64,000 nucleotides of DNA from Mycobacterium sp. ACS4054 (GCF_001667275.1 NZ_LZHV01000052.1:30625-94624); one strand, 5' to 3'; shown: positions 49,187 through 59,349, numbered from the stretch's first letter. Translations and numbers: made by a program. Notes: generated from the letters alone by a model not told the origin.

Positions 49187-49382
49187 GCGTCCGGCGTCCC
49201 AGGTTCCGGCATCGCCGGTGACTGGTGTCGCACAAGGGATACTGTTCGCTGCGCCGGCATGTGCAGATCGCCACCATGAACCGGTCGGAGGAGACGACCT
49301 CCCCATTGGGCATCTCGATGCGCACCGGGCCGGATACCAGCACCGGCCCGCCCGCAACCACCTGTACCCGCGTGGCGCTCAC
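49134..49382 (-). CDS. CDGSH iron-sulfur domain protein
   Basis: An 82-residue protein with one CDGSH motif (AICTCRRSEQYPLCDTSH): ligands Cys40, Cys42, Cys51 and His55, a three-Cys one-His 2Fe-2S site. The N-terminal half (VLVSGPVRIEMPNGEVVSSD) is the usual beta part. The C-terminal 25 residues are a Pro/Ala/Thr-rich tail lying over the end of the convergent redox-enzyme gene. The GTG start overlaps the methyltransferase stop (GTGA). It may donate electrons or Fe-S to the neighbouring iron enzyme; that is inference. Confidence 0.85.
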   Translation of the reverse strand: MSATRVQVVAGGPVLVSGPVRIEMPNGEVVSSDRFMVAICTCRRSEQYPLCDTSHRRCRNLGRRTPSPAPAATTSDPAATTP

Positions 49383-50068
49383 CGCTTGTCCGCCCTGATC
49401 ACGATCAGCTCTTCTTCGCGGCGGCCGGGCGGTATCAGTCCGACGCTCTCCAGCCAGTTCGCGCGCGCCGTCATCACGGGGCCGAACGGTATCCATTTGG
49501 ACGCAACCACTTCCGCGTCCATCCCGGCCCACTTCAGCGAATCCAGGGATTGCTGGACACCGGCGAGCGCCGAGTGCACCAGGAGCAGGGAACCCCCGTC
49601 GCACAGCAACTTTGGCGCCGCTTCGCACAGTGGGTCCAGCACCGTCCGCCCGTCGACACCGGCGTTCCAGGCCCACGACGGGCCCGCGCTCGGACTGATG
49701 TACTCGGTGTCGCCGTCGGGCGGTGTCGGCACATACGGCGGGTTCGAAACGACCACGTCGAACGGCGCGCAGTCCAGGGCGTCGCTCCATGTCCCCTTGC
49801 GGACATCGACATTCACGCCGGCGGCGGCGGCATTGCCGCGCGAACAACCCACCGCGTTCGGGCAGATGTCGAAAGCCGTCACGTCCTCGCCGCCCATCTC
49901 GGCGGCGGCAATCGCGACGAATCCACTACCCGTACACAGATCGAGAACACGCCGTCCGCCGATGAGCCCGCTTTCCCACATTACCTCCACCAGCAATCGG
50001 GAATCTTCCTGCGGCTGATAAACGTTGGAAACAGCCGAGACGGCAGGTCCTGGATATGTTGTGGTCAA
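49379..50068 (-). CDS. HemK2/MTQ2-like methyltransferase
   Basis: A 229-residue SAM-dependent methyltransferase. Motif I is VLDLCTGSGFVAIAAAEMG and the catalytic motif is VSNPPYVPTPP, the NPPY of N-methyltransferases acting on Gln or Asn amides. The N-terminal YQPQEDSRLLVEVM is typical of the HemK2/MTQ2 group, which lacks the PrmC N-terminal domain. The substrate here is unknown. It is coupled to the CDGSH gene and opposite the iron redox enzyme; this trio is recurrent in actinobacteria as far as I recall. Confidence 0.85.
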   Translation of the reverse strand: MTTTYPGPAVSAVSNVYQPQEDSRLLVEVMWESGLIGGRRVLDLCTGSGFVAIAAAEMGGEDVTAFDICPNAVGCSRGNAAAAGVNVDVRKGTWSDALDCAPFDVVVSNPPYVPTPPDGDTEYISPSAGPSWAWNAGVDGRTVLDPLCEAAPKLLCDGGSLLLVHSALAGVQQSLDSLKWAGMDAEVVASKWIPFGPVMTARANWLESVGLIPPGRREEELIVIRADKR

Positions 50069-50167
50069 CTTTGGCCTTTCGACGGATCGCCGGGGCGATC
50101 ACTGCTTGGCCTGTGTAATGCCCGCAAACCGATGGGTTCAAACGGTGGGGCAATCGCCATTTCTTCG

Positions 50168-50722
50168 TTAACTCGCGGCCGCATGGGCGAATTGCTTGAC
50201 AATGGCCGCGCAGAATGCCGGCAGGTCCTTCGGTGAACGACTGGTGATCAAGTTGCCGTCCACGACGACCTCCTGGTCCACCACGTTGGCACCGGCGTTG
50301 CGAAGGTCGGTGCGGATGGAGGGGTACGACGTGAGCGTGCGGCCCTCTGCCACACCGGCTTCCACCAGCGTCCACGGGCCGTGACAGATCGCGGCGACCG
50401 GCTTGCCGGAGCCGACGAACTCCCGCACGAAGTCGACCGCGTCGCCGTCCATCCGCAGCTTGTCCGGATTCACCGTGCCGCCGGGAAGCACCAGGCCGTC
50501 GAATTCGGCTGCCGAAGAATCTTTCACCGCACGGTCGACCGGGAAAGTTCCGGCGGGTTCGAGATCGTGGTTGCGGGCCTGTATTTCTCCGGTCTTCAGC
50601 GAAAGCAGCTCGACTTGCGCGCCGGCCTCTTGCAGCGCCGCGCGGGGTTGTTCGAGTTCCACCTTCTCCACGCCGTCGGCGGCGAGAATGGCGACTTTCT
50701 TGCCCTGCAATTCATTTGCCAT
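50168..50722 (-). CDS. DJ-1/PfpI-type amidotransferase-like protein
   Basis: A 184-residue class I glutamine-amidotransferase-like protein. The nucleophile elbow is AAICHGPWTLVEAG (Cys in C-H-G), with a conserved Glu in the first helix (DGVEKVELEQPRAAL) and DGLVLPGGTVNPDKLR. The family includes PfpI proteases, chaperones and glyoxal/deglycase-type stress proteins. It lies 16 bp downstream of the zinc alcohol dehydrogenase gene, so both probably share the SigF-type promoter at 52986-53010. Confidence 0.88.
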   Translation of the reverse strand: MANELQGKKVAILAADGVEKVELEQPRAALQEAGAQVELLSLKTGEIQARNHDLEPAGTFPVDRAVKDSSAAEFDGLVLPGGTVNPDKLRMDGDAVDFVREFVGSGKPVAAICHGPWTLVEAGVAEGRTLTSYPSIRTDLRNAGANVVDQEVVVDGNLITSRSPKDLPAFCAAIVKQFAHAAAS

Positions 50723-50738
50723 GACTATTCCCCTTTTC

Positions 50739-51911
50739 TCACGTGGGATTGAGGATGACTTTGGTGCACCGGTCCTCTTTGTTCTTGAAGATCTCGTAGC
50801 CGTGGGGCGCCTGGTCGAGGCTCAGGTGGTGGCTGACAACGATGGTCGGGTCGATCTCGCCCTTGCGAATCCGGTCCAGCAGTGGGCGCATGTAGCGGTG
50901 CACGTGACACTGACCGGTCTTGATGGTCAGCGACCGGTTCATCACCGCGCCGATCGGGAACTTGTCCATCATGCCGCCGTACACCCCGACGATCGACAGG
51001 GTGCCGCCGTTGCGGCAACTCATCGCCGCCTCCCGAATGGCGTGTGGGCGTTCGGTTTCCAGGCGCGCGGCCTGCTTGACGCGGTCATAGGCATCCACCG
51101 GGGCGGAGCCGCTGCGCGCTTCCATGCCGGCGGCGTCGATGCAATGGTCGGGACCCCGCCCGGCGGTGATGTCCCGCAGCTCCGCGAGGACCGACGTCTC
51201 GGCGAAGTTGACCGCGGTGGCGCCGATCTGTTGGGCCAGCTCGAGACGATACGGAACGCGGTCGATGGCAATGACTTTCGCCGCTCCGAGCAGATAGGCG
51301 CTCATGATCGCGAACAGCCCGACCGGGCCGGCCCCCCACACGGCGACGATGTCGCCGGGGGTGATGCCGCACATCTCCGCGCCCATGTAGCCGGTCGGCA
51401 GGATGTCGGACAGGAACAGCACCTGCTCGTCGGTGAGGTCGTCTTCGATCTTCAACGGTCCCACGTCGGCGAACGGCACCCGCGCGTATTCGGCTTGGCC
51501 GCCGGCGAATCCACCGAGCATGTGCGAATAGCCGAACAGCCCGGCCGGCGAGTGGCCCATGAACTTTTCGGCGATGCCGGCGTTGGGGTTGGAGTTCTCG
51601 CACAGCGAGTACAGGTCACGCTGGCAGGCGGAACACGCCCCGCACGCGATCGGGAACGGAACCACCACCCGATCGCCGACGGCCAGGTTGTTGACGGCCT
51701 TGCCGACTTCGACCACCTCGCCCATGAATTCGTGGCCCAGCACGTCGCCGTGCTTCACGGTGGGGATGTAGCCGTCGTACAGGTGCAGGTCCGAACCGCA
51801 GATCGCGGTCGAGGTGATGCGCACGATGGCATCGCGATCGTTGAGGATCTTGGGGTCCGGAACCGATTCGACTTGGACGCTGTTGCGGCCCGCCCACACG
51901 GTGGCCCTCAT
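50739..51911 (-). CDS. Zinc-dependent alcohol dehydrogenase (formaldehyde dehydrogenase-like)
   Basis: A 390-residue MDR-family dehydrogenase. Catalytic zinc ligands are Cys in TAICGSDLH and the HE pair in [10 protein letters not shown]. Structural zinc cysteines are in [16 protein letters not shown]. The NAD(P) site reads [23 protein letters not shown] long insertion (residues about 240-300, [13 protein letters not shown]...) is typical of the glutathione-independent formaldehyde dehydrogenase-like subgroup. The ATG overlaps the SRPBCC stop (ATGA), so the two are co-translated. Confidence 0.9.
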   Translation of the reverse strand: MRATVWAGRNSVQVESVPDPKILNDRDAIVRITSTAICGSDLHLYDGYIPTVKHGDVLGHEFMGEVVEVGKAVNNLAVGDRVVVPFPIACGACSACQRDLYSLCENSNPNAGIAEKFMGHSPAGLFGYSHMLGGFAGGQAEYARVPFADVGPLKIEDDLTDEQVLFLSDILPTGYMGAEMCGITPGDIVAVWGAGPVGLFAIMSAYLLGAAKVIAIDRVPYRLELAQQIGATAVNFAETSVLAELRDITAGRGPDHCIDAAGMEARSGSAPVDAYDRVKQAARLETERPHAIREAAMSCRNGGTLSIVGVYGGMMDKFPIGAVMNRSLTIKTGQCHVHRYMRPLLDRIRKGEIDPTIVVSHHLSLDQAPHGYEIFKNKEDRCTKVILNPT

Positions 51912-52837
51912 ACGCTGGCTCCTTCATTCGGTTGAGCGGGTTGCTGATGCATCTGCCGGGCTGCCGCCGTCCCCTCGGGGGACCCGTCGGAACGCAGGAC
52001 CTGCCCGGTTTCGAGGATCTGCTTGAAACGGCGGAGGTCGTCGTTGACCTGTTGCTCGGGGGACTCCCCGAACAGGCTCGCCGCCGCCTTGCCGAACAGC
52101 CCACCCGGGATGTGGTAGCCGATGCTGACCCGGACCTCGGTGCCGTCGCCGGTGGCGGTGGGCGTGAATTCCACACTGCCGCCGTTTTCGATCGCCGAGC
52201 CGGGCAGCGACTGCCAGGCGATCCGCTTGTCGGGGTCGTCCTCGGTGATCTGCGCATCCCACTGCACGGACTGTCCGGCCGGGGCATTGGCGACCCACCG
52301 CGACTGTCCGTCGGCGCCGGACGTGACCGACTCGAGGTGATGCATGAAGCTCGGCAGGTTTTCCAGGTCGCGCCAGAACCGGTACACCTCCTCGGGCGGG
52401 CGCCGCACGGTGACGGCGGCGCGCAGGGTGCGATGCCGGGCGCCATTGAGGTGCCGGCCGCGGCCGTTGGTCGTGCGCAGGGCCGTGTAGAGGTCGAGCC
52501 CCCCGATCCCCGCGAGCAGCGCGGTCGAGATCGCGCCCCGCCGTCGCCGCCCGGGGCCGCGGGCGGCCACCCCCGCCACCAACAACGCCACATCCAGGAC
52601 GTCGCCGGCCACCCGGGTCCATACCAGCTTCTCGGGGCCACCCAACAGCGCCGCGCCGTGGCCGCATTCCCGCGCGCCCAGCGCGCGGATGACCCGGCGC
52701 GACCGGGCGGTGTCGTCCACGCCCGCGATCGCAGCAACCTTTCCGGGCGCGACCAACTCGGTCAGACCGAGCCCGAAACTGGCGCCGCTGAGGGCCTTGA
52801 CCAAAGCGGAGGTGGTACTTCCGGATCGATCGCCCAT
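51908..52837 (-). CDS. SRPBCC-domain (polyketide cyclase/dehydrase-like) protein
   Basis: A 309-residue protein. The N-terminal 125 residues are helical and partly hydrophobic ([30 protein letters not shown]). The C-terminal part is a START/SRPBCC fold ([52 protein letters not shown]). Such proteins bind lipids or act as stress-associated coenzyme Q-like or cyclase factors; the ligand is not known. The ATG at 52837 has AAGGAG 9 bp upstream and is preferred to one 30 bases earlier. It is first gene of an operon with the zinc dehydrogenase and the PfpI gene. Confidence 0.82.
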   Translation of the reverse strand: MGDRSGSTTSALVKALSGASFGLGLTELVAPGKVAAIAGVDDTARSRRVIRALGARECGHGAALLGGPEKLVWTRVAGDVLDVALLVAGVAARGPGRRRRGAISTALLAGIGGLDLYTALRTTNGRGRHLNGARHRTLRAAVTVRRPPEEVYRFWRDLENLPSFMHHLESVTSGADGQSRWVANAPAGQSVQWDAQITEDDPDKRIAWQSLPGSAIENGGSVEFTPTATGDGTEVRVSIGYHIPGGLFGKAAASLFGESPEQQVNDDLRRFKQILETGQVLRSDGSPEGTAAARQMHQQPAQPNEGASV

Positions 52838-52985
52838 CGTCAACGCTCCTTGCCGTTCGGCGAACACATTTCGGGCAAAGTTGCTGCAAGACAGCCGCTT
52901 TGCAGGTCACGGGTGGTCGGCGCTGCTTGCCGGTATCCGCGCGCCCCGCCGGCCCGTACGGGGGGCTGCGCACGATTGAAGGCGG

Positions 52986-53010
52986 ATACCCGGGCAGATA
53001 CCGGCCAAAC
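52986..53010 (-). promoter_or_regulatory. SigF-type promoter of the SRPBCC-adh-pfpI operon
   Basis: Minus strand GTTT (53007-53010), 15 bp, GGGTAT (52986-52991): a full match to the mycobacterial SigF consensus. About 140 bp of leader separates it from the first ATG. Confidence 0.72.
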
Positions 53011-53015
53011 CTGGA

Positions 53016-54002
53016 TTAGTTTGCTGCCTCGCGCAGCGCGGCAAGCAAAGGTTCGGCGGCTTCTTTCAGGAAGAGGTCCTGCGATTCGCCGCCGACCTGG
53101 ACCAGTGCGACGTCGGTGAACCCGGCCTCCCAGTACGGCCGGACCGCCTCGACGATGGCGTCGAGGTCGGGGCCGCAAGGGATGGAGTCGGCGACGTCGT
53201 CGGGCCGGACGAATTGGGTGGCGCCGGCGAAACCGGCCGGGGTCGGCAGGTCGGCGTTGACCTTCCAGCCGCCGGCGAACCAGCGGAACTGCTCGTGGGC
53301 GCGCTTGACGGCGGCGTCGCGGTCGGGGTCCCAGCACACCGGGATCTGGCCCACGACGCGGCCCCCACCGGCGAGGTTGGCGGCCTGGCGCGCGGCGTGC
53401 CAGGCGTCGACGAGCTCGCCGTCGGGTTCGACCGCGACGAAGTGGTCGGCCAGCCGGCCGAATCGTTCGATGCCCTTGGCGCCGGCCATCGCCACCGCGA
53501 TGCCGACCGGGACCTCGGGCACGTCCCACAGGCGCGCGGAGTCCACCCGGAAGTAGTCGCCGGTGAAGTTCACCAGCTGGCCGCCGAACAGCTCGCGGAT
53601 GATCTTGATGGCCTCGCGGAGCATGTCCTGGCGGCGCTCGACGGTGGGCCAACCCTTGCCGACGACGTGTTCGTTGAGGTTCTCGCCGCTGCCCAGGCCC
53701 AGGGTGAACCGGCCGTCGGACAGGATCTGCACGGTGGCGGCCTGCTGCGCGACGACCGCGGGGTGGTACCGCATCGTCGGGCAGGTGACGTAGGTGTAGA
53801 GGTCCACCCGCTCGGTGGCGTGCGCGACCGCGCCCAGCACCGCCCAGGCGTTCGGCGCGTGGCCTTGGGAGGTCAGCCAGGGCGAGAAGTGGTCGCTGCA
53901 GACCTCGAAGTCGAAGCCCCGCTCTTCGGCCGAAATAGCTTGCCGTACAAGGTCTTTGGGCCCACTCTGCTCGGTCATCAGAGTGTAGCCGAAATTCGTC
54001 AT
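53016..54002 (-). CDS. F420-dependent LLM-class oxidoreductase
   Basis: A 328-residue TIM-barrel enzyme of the luciferase-like superfamily, closest by eye to the F420-dependent glucose-6-phosphate dehydrogenase-like TIGR03557 group. It shows NFGYTLMTEQSGPKDLVRQA, FEVCSDHFSPWL, the F420 loop TLGLGSGENLNEHVVG, and TDVALVQVGGESQDLF at the end. It would use coenzyme F420 as hydride carrier; the substrate is unknown. The ATG at 54002 is chosen because the SigF-type promoter lies just upstream, and an earlier in-frame codon at 54035 is inside that promoter. Confidence 0.88.
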   Translation of the reverse strand: MTNFGYTLMTEQSGPKDLVRQAISAEERGFDFEVCSDHFSPWLTSQGHAPNAWAVLGAVAHATERVDLYTYVTCPTMRYHPAVVAQQAATVQILSDGRFTLGLGSGENLNEHVVGKGWPTVERRQDMLREAIKIIRELFGGQLVNFTGDYFRVDSARLWDVPEVPVGIAVAMAGAKGIERFGRLADHFVAVEPDGELVDAWHAARQAANLAGGGRVVGQIPVCWDPDRDAAVKRAHEQFRWFAGGWKVNADLPTPAGFAGATQFVRPDDVADSIPCGPDLDAIVEAVRPYWEAGFTDVALVQVGGESQDLFLKEAAEPLLAALREAAN

Positions 54003-54012
54003 GCCCTTATAC

Positions 54013-54037
54013 GTACCCCGGCGCGCGATACGCAAAC
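54013..54037 (-). promoter_or_regulatory. SigF-type promoter of the F420 oxidoreductase gene
   Basis: Minus strand GTTT (54034-54037), 15 bp, GGGTAC (54013-54018), with the ATG about 11 bp past the -10. It lies between the end of the fdh operon and this gene. Confidence 0.7.
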
Positions 54038-54048
54038 CGCCGCTTCGC

Positions 54049-55110
54049 TCAGTCCGCCGTGGTGATCGAGTCTTTCGTGACGCCCGCCGCGCGGCGCGCG
54101 GCCAGCCTGCGCTTCTGCGGCTCGATCGTGTAGCGCGGATCGCGGGTCGACGCCAGTCCCGCCTCGAAGAAGCCGAACCTCAGCATGGCCGACGCCGTCA
54201 GCAGGGTCACCCCGGACAGGGCCGCGAGGCCGCGGTGACCGCCGCCGAGCAACGCGCCCAGGCCGCCGGCGGCGGCGAGCCATTCGCTCGCGGCCAGGAG
54301 CCGGCCGGGCCTGCCTTGGTGCAGCGGTTCCCTGGTCACCGGGTCCATTCGGAACTCGGTGAACCTGGCGGAGATCAGGTCGCCGACCGCGCTGATGACG
54401 GCCAGCGTGCGCGCGGGACCCGCCTCGGACACCGGGGTGGTGATCATCGCCAACCCCGAGGCGGCCAGGCTTGCCGAACTGACGAACACGAACGGCAGGT
54501 CCCGGTAGGCGGCGTTCCAGGTGGGGGTGGCGGTGTCGGTGAGCAACACCGCGGTGTAGACGGCGAGCGGCGGCGAGAAGACGGCGGCCTCCAGCCCGGC
54601 CGGACCCTCCAGGGCGCGCAGGACGGGACGCAGCGGCCCCAACGGGATTCGTTCGCCGGTCATCCGGTCGACCTCGGACACCGCGGCCACCCCGATACCG
54701 GCGCCGAAAAAGCTGAGGATCCAGGAGCCGATGCTCATCGGCGAGGTCAGCTTGACCGTCCGCAGCATGTTGAAGAACCGCTCCGGCCGGCCCAGGTCCT
54801 TCACCAAAGCGACCGCGCCCAGCCCGACCGCGATCAGGGCGGAGAGCCTCGTGTTGCGGCGCAACGTGTTTCGCCCGGTGAGCTGGGCGCCGGCCGCCAA
54901 CAGCCCCGAGCCGCCCGCGACGCCGCCCAGGAACAAATACGCCGCCACCTCGGGTCCCCACGGCGCGGGCTTGACGACCGGACGTCCGTAGTAGCTGGTG
55001 AATTCCGCGTCGGGCACCATCATCGAGTCGTCGCGGCGTCGGCGCTTGCGGTTGCGTTTCCCGCCCGTCGGCTCGGGTGGACGGAGGCTGTCGAATTCCG
55101 AAGTGCTCAC
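54049..55110 (-). CDS. NrfD-type membrane subunit of formate dehydrogenase
   Basis: A 353-residue polytopic protein of the NrfD/PsrC family. A basic cytoplasmic N-terminus (GGKRNRKRRRRDDS) and the motif TSYYGRPVVKPAPWG precede about eight helices (for example AYLFLGGVAGGSGLLAAGAQ and MSIGSWILSFFGAGIGVAAV). Such subunits pass electrons from the Fe-S subunit to menaquinone. The GTG at 55110 overlaps the fdhB stop (GTGA). It replaces the cytochrome b subunit (FdnI) of E. coli-type enzymes; no heme-binding histidine pattern was noted. Confidence 0.85.
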   Translation of the reverse strand: MSTSEFDSLRPPEPTGGKRNRKRRRRDDSMMVPDAEFTSYYGRPVVKPAPWGPEVAAYLFLGGVAGGSGLLAAGAQLTGRNTLRRNTRLSALIAVGLGAVALVKDLGRPERFFNMLRTVKLTSPMSIGSWILSFFGAGIGVAAVSEVDRMTGERIPLGPLRPVLRALEGPAGLEAAVFSPPLAVYTAVLLTDTATPTWNAAYRDLPFVFVSSASLAASGLAMITTPVSEAGPARTLAVISAVGDLISARFTEFRMDPVTREPLHQGRPGRLLAASEWLAAAGGLGALLGGGHRGLAALSGVTLLTASAMLRFGFFEAGLASTRDPRYTIEPQKRRLAARRAAGVTKDSITTAD

Positions 55111-56069
55111 CGGCTCCTCCAGAACGCCAATGCGGCCGCGCCGACCATGCCGGCCGCGGCCATCCCGGCCCGCTTGAACATGGTCACCAGGTCGGCCGTG
55201 CACACGCGCGGGTCCGGCGGCAGCCCGTATACCTCCGGCTCGTCGAGCAGTAGGAAGACCGACCCGGTGCCGCCGACGCCGTCGTGCTCGTTGGCGCCGT
55301 AGAGGCGGGCCTCCGTCAGACCCTGGGCATGCAGCGCGGCGACCCGCTGCCGGGCCTTGACCACCAGGTCGTCGTGGTCGCCGAACTTGATCGACGTCGT
55401 CGGGCAGGTCTTGGCGCACGCCGGGATCTGGTCTTCGACGAGGCGGTCGTAGCACAGGGTGCACTTCTGGGCCACCCCCGAGACCGGTTTCTCGGCCGGG
55501 CGACCCGGCCGCTGCGCCGGCGTCGTGTAGGTGCCGTCGCTGCGGCGTTCGACGACACCGAACGGGCAGCCCGCGACGCAGGTGCCGCACCCGTTGCAGA
55601 CGTCATCCTGAACGACGACGGTGCCGAACTCGGTGCGGAACAACGCGCCCGTCGGGCAGACGTCCAAACAACCGGCGTGCGTGCAGTGCTTACACACGTC
55701 CGACGACATCAGCCAGCGGAACTCCGGGGTGTCCGGCGGCGTGGTATCCGGGGGCCGCGGGACCGCGGGCATGCCCAAATCGATTAGGGCGCGGCCGGAT
55801 TCGCGCGCCTGTCCGATCCGGTCGCGGCCCTGCTCGATGAACGCGACGTGCCGCCAGGTGCTGGCGCCCAGCGATCCGGTGTTGTCGTAGGACGAGCCCA
55901 GCAGCTCCAGGTCGCCGTCGCGCGGGTTGCGGTTCCACTCCTTGCACGCGACCTCGCAGGCCTTGCAGCCGATGCAGATCGAGGTGTCGGTGAAGAATCC
56001 CTTGCGCGGCTTGGGTTCTGCCCAGCCGGCGTCACTCGTCGGGTCGGTCGGTCCGCTCAGCTGACCCAT
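55107..56069 (-). CDS. fdhB: Formate dehydrogenase iron-sulfur subunit
   Basis: A 320-residue ferredoxin-like subunit with four 4Fe-4S clusters. Cysteine groups are CIGCKACEVAC, CKHCTHAGCLDVCP, CNGCGTCVAGCP and CTLCYDRLV with CAKTCP. The C-terminus has a hydrophobic helix (MAAAGMVGAAALAFW) as in FdnH, which anchors the subunit. The ATG at 56069 gives a 38-bp overlap with fdhA; a 56-codon upstream extension is rejected because it lies entirely within fdhA. It relays electrons from FdhA to the NrfD-like subunit. Confidence 0.92.
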   Translation of the reverse strand: MGQLSGPTDPTSDAGWAEPKPRKGFFTDTSICIGCKACEVACKEWNRNPRDGDLELLGSSYDNTGSLGASTWRHVAFIEQGRDRIGQARESGRALIDLGMPAVPRPPDTTPPDTPEFRWLMSSDVCKHCTHAGCLDVCPTGALFRTEFGTVVVQDDVCNGCGTCVAGCPFGVVERRSDGTYTTPAQRPGRPAEKPVSGVAQKCTLCYDRLVEDQIPACAKTCPTTSIKFGDHDDLVVKARQRVAALHAQGLTEARLYGANEHDGVGGTGSVFLLLDEPEVYGLPPDPRVCTADLVTMFKRAGMAAAGMVGAAALAFWRSR

Positions 56070-59000
56070 CGGCTCCCCCTTCCCAGACTCCGTCGCTGAT
56101 TTGCACGTTGCCGGTCTCGGTGGTGGCACCCGATCGCGACTGGTACTCGGCGATGAGGCGCAGCAGGTCCTCGCCGCGCGGCCGCCGCCCCGGCCGGATG
56201 TCGCACGACCCGGCCTTCGACTCCTGAATCTGCACATTGGGGTCGAGCGTCACTCCGAGCAGGTCGTTGGCCGCGTCGCCACTCACCACGGCGTCGCCGC
56301 CCACACCCCAGTGATACGGCAGCCCGATCTGATGCACGGTGTGGCCGTTGACCACCAGGGGGGCAACGCGTTTGGTGACCAGCACCCGGGCCTCGATCGC
56401 CGCGCGGGGTGAGACGATGGTGGCCCATCCGTAGGGTTCCAGCCCGCGTTCGGCGGCCAGCTCCGGGGACACCTCGCAGAACATCTCCGGTTGCAGCTCC
56501 GACAAATAGGGCAGCCACCGGCTCATCCCGCCGGCGGTGTGGTGCTCGGTGAGCCGGTAGGTGGTGAACACGTACGGGTACACGTCGGCCCCGGGCTCCC
56601 CGGCGCTCGGCGCGCTGAGATTGTCCTTGCGCGGGAACGTGATTCGCCCGGGGTTGCGTTGCTGGGGATACAACGCGTTCGCGACCGGTGACTCCTGCGG
56701 TTCGTAGTGCGTGGGCAGCGGGCCATCGACCATACCCTTGGGCGCGAACAGCCACGCCTTGCCGTCGGCCATCATGATGAACGGGTCGTCACCGGCCAGC
56801 GCGTCGGGCCCGCCGACATCGGGATCGGGCCGGACGTGCGGGGCGCGGTCGACGGGGAAATCGGGCACGTCGTCACCGACCCAGCGGGCGCGCTGCTCAT
56901 CCCACCAGATGTAGCGCTTGCGCTCGCTCCACGGTTTGCCGTCCGGGTCGGCCGAGGCGCGGTTGTACAGGATGCGGCGGTCGGCCGGCCAGGCCCATCC
57001 CCACTCGGACTGGCTCGGGCTCGGCCCGCCCAGCGGCGCTCGGCGGGCGGCCTGGTTGACACCCTCGGCGTATACGCCCGAGTAGATCCAGCATCCGCAC
57101 GAGGTCGACCCGTCAGCGCCCAGTTCGGTATAGCCGGGGACGGGCTGGCCGGCCTTGGGGCCCGTCAGGTAGCAGCCGCTGATCTCGGCCAGCACCGCGG
57201 TGGGGTCGGGTTCGCCACTCTCGTCGGTGGGATAGTCCCACGTCAGATCGAGCAGTGGTCGGTCACGCGGGTCGGTGGAGCCGGCCAGCCGCTGGCGGAT
57301 TCGCTTGCCCAGCTCTACGAAGAACTGCAACTCGCTCTGGCAGTCGCCGGGCGGGTCGACCGCCTTGTGCCGCCACTGCACGAGGCGTTGGGTCTGGGTG
57401 AACGAGCCGGCCTTCTCGACGTGCGTCGCCGCCGGGAAGAAGAACACCTCGGTCTCGATCTCCTCCGTCTTCAGTTCGCCGGACGCGATCTCCGGGCCGT
57501 CCTTCCAGAAGGTCGCCGACTCGATCATGTTGAGATCGCGCACCACCAGCCACTTCAGGTGCGACATGCCCATGCGCTGGAGCCGGCCGTGCGCCGACCC
57601 GACGGCCGGGTTCTGGCCGAGCAGGAAGTAGCCGTCGACTTCGTCGTCGAGCATCGACATGACGGTCTGGTACGTGCCGTGCGGACCGGACAGCCGCGGC
57701 AGGTAGTCGTAGGCCCAGTCGTTGTCGGCGCGGGCGGCGTCGCCCCACCACGCCTTGAGCAGGCTGACGATGTAGGTGTCGGCGTCGGCCCAGAAACCTT
57801 TCTGGTTCTTCGGTCCGACCGCTTTGATGTACTCGTCAAAGGTGTCGTGCACACCGGCCTTCGGCATCGACAGGTAGCCCGGCAGCAGGTTGAACAACGT
57901 CGGGATGTCGGTCGAGCCTTGGATCGTGGCGTGTCCACGCAGTGCCATGATGCCGCCGCCCGGGCGACCGACGTTGCCCAGCAGCAGCTGGAGAATCGTT
58001 GCGGTGCGGATGAATTGGGCCCCCAGCGTGTGTTGGGTCCAACCGACGGCGTAGGCGAAACAGGTGGTGCGCTCGCGGCCGGAGTTCGCCACAATCGTGC
58101 GCGCGAGATAGTCGAAGTCCTCGGTGCTGATGCCGCAGACGTCACGCACCATCTCCGGCGTGTAGCGGGCGTAATGTCGTTTGACGATCTGAAACACCGT
58201 TCGGGGATGCTGCAGGGTCTCGTCGCGCTGCACGCGGGCGTGCGGCAGGGGCGGACCACCGCTACCGTGCACATCGCCGGCGGCGCGGGAGGATGCGCTG
58301 GCGCCGTGCTCTTGCCGTTGCTCATCCTGTTCTTGCCCGGCGTAGGCCCACGTCGAGGTGTCGTACTGCCCGGTCTCGGGATCGTAACCGGAGAACAAGC
58401 CGCCCAGATCCTCAGTGTCACGGTAGTTTTCGTTGATCAGGGTAGCGGCGTTGGTATACGCGACGACGTAGTCTTTGAACCACAAATCATTGCCGATAAC
58501 GTGATTGATCAGCGCGCCAAGCAGCACCACGTCAGAGCCGGCCCGGATCGGGATGTGCTTGTCCGAAACTGCCGAGGTACGGGTGAAGCGCGGGTCGACG
58601 TGAATGACCTTGGCGCCGTTTGCTCTTGCCTCCTCGACCCATTGGAAGCCGACGGGATGACATTCCGCCATGTTGGAGCCCTGGATGACGATGCAGTCGG
58701 CGTTGGCCATGTCTTGCAGTGTTTGGGTGGCGCCACCGCGCCCGAAGGAGGTCCCCAGACCGGGAACCGTGGAGCTGTGTCAAATACGAGCTTGGTTCTC
58801 GATCTGAATGGCGCCGGCGGCGGTGAAGAGCTTCTTGATGACGTAGTTCTCTTCGTTGTCCAGGGTGGCGCCGCCGAGGGCGGCGATCTTCATGGTGCGC
58901 CGTAGCGGATGGCCCTTCTTGTCGATGTCCTGCCAGGCGTGCCGGCGGGCCTCGATGAAGCGGTCGGCCACCATGTCGATGGCGGTGTCCAGCTCGAGCG

Positions 59001-59349
59001 GTTGCCATTCGGTCGCCCGGGGCGCGCGGTAGAGCACGTGCAGCTGCCTGCCCGGCGAGTTCACCAGCTGCTCGCTGGCGGCGCCCTTGGGGCACAGGCG
59101 GCCTCGCGAGATCGGCGAGTCCGGATCGCCCTCGATCTGCACCACCCGCTCGTCCTTGACGTACACCCGCTGCCCGCAGCCGACCGCGCAGTAGGGACAG
59201 ATGCTCTGCACCACCCGGTCGGCCGTCGTCGTGCGCGGCGTGACGGCACGGGTCCGCTCCGAGGTCACCGCCGACCCCAGGCCGAACTTGTCACCCGAAC
59301 GCAACTGACGCAGGACCGGCCACTGTAAGAAAAGCTTCCGCATAGCCAT
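56032..59349 (-). CDS. fdhA: Selenocysteine-containing formate dehydrogenase, catalytic subunit
   Basis: A molybdopterin oxidoreductase of 1105 residues in which the in-frame TGA at 58780-58782 encodes Sec190. Context is ENQARI-U-HSSTVPGLG, aligned with the Sec-His active site of E. coli FdnG. The N-terminal 4Fe-4S site is Cys51, 54, 58 and 86 (CPYCAVGC...CPKG). Cofactor motifs such as VIQGSNMAECHPVGFQW follow and the C-terminal domain is complete, so this is not a broken gene. No twin-arginine signal is seen (MAMRKLFLQWPVLRQL), so the active site probably faces the cytoplasm. It oxidises formate to CO2. It is first gene of fdhABC, with a SigF-type promoter placed for a leaderless mRNA. Confidence 0.95.
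58750..58768 (-). promoter_or_regulatory. Bacterial SECIS hairpin of fdhA
   Basis: Eleven bases after the TGA, the mRNA folds as GGTTCCC-GGTCT-GGGGACC: a 7-bp stem with one G-T pair and the loop GGUCU. E. coli fdhF has the same GGUCU apical element at a similar distance, where SelB binds. The stem lies wholly within the coding frame. Confidence 0.88.

Noticed and set aside
58711..58782. Apparent nonsense mutation splitting fdhA (pseudogene)
   Set aside because: The stop is TGA in the Sec-His active-site context, followed by a SECIS hairpin, and the Sec machinery is adjacent.
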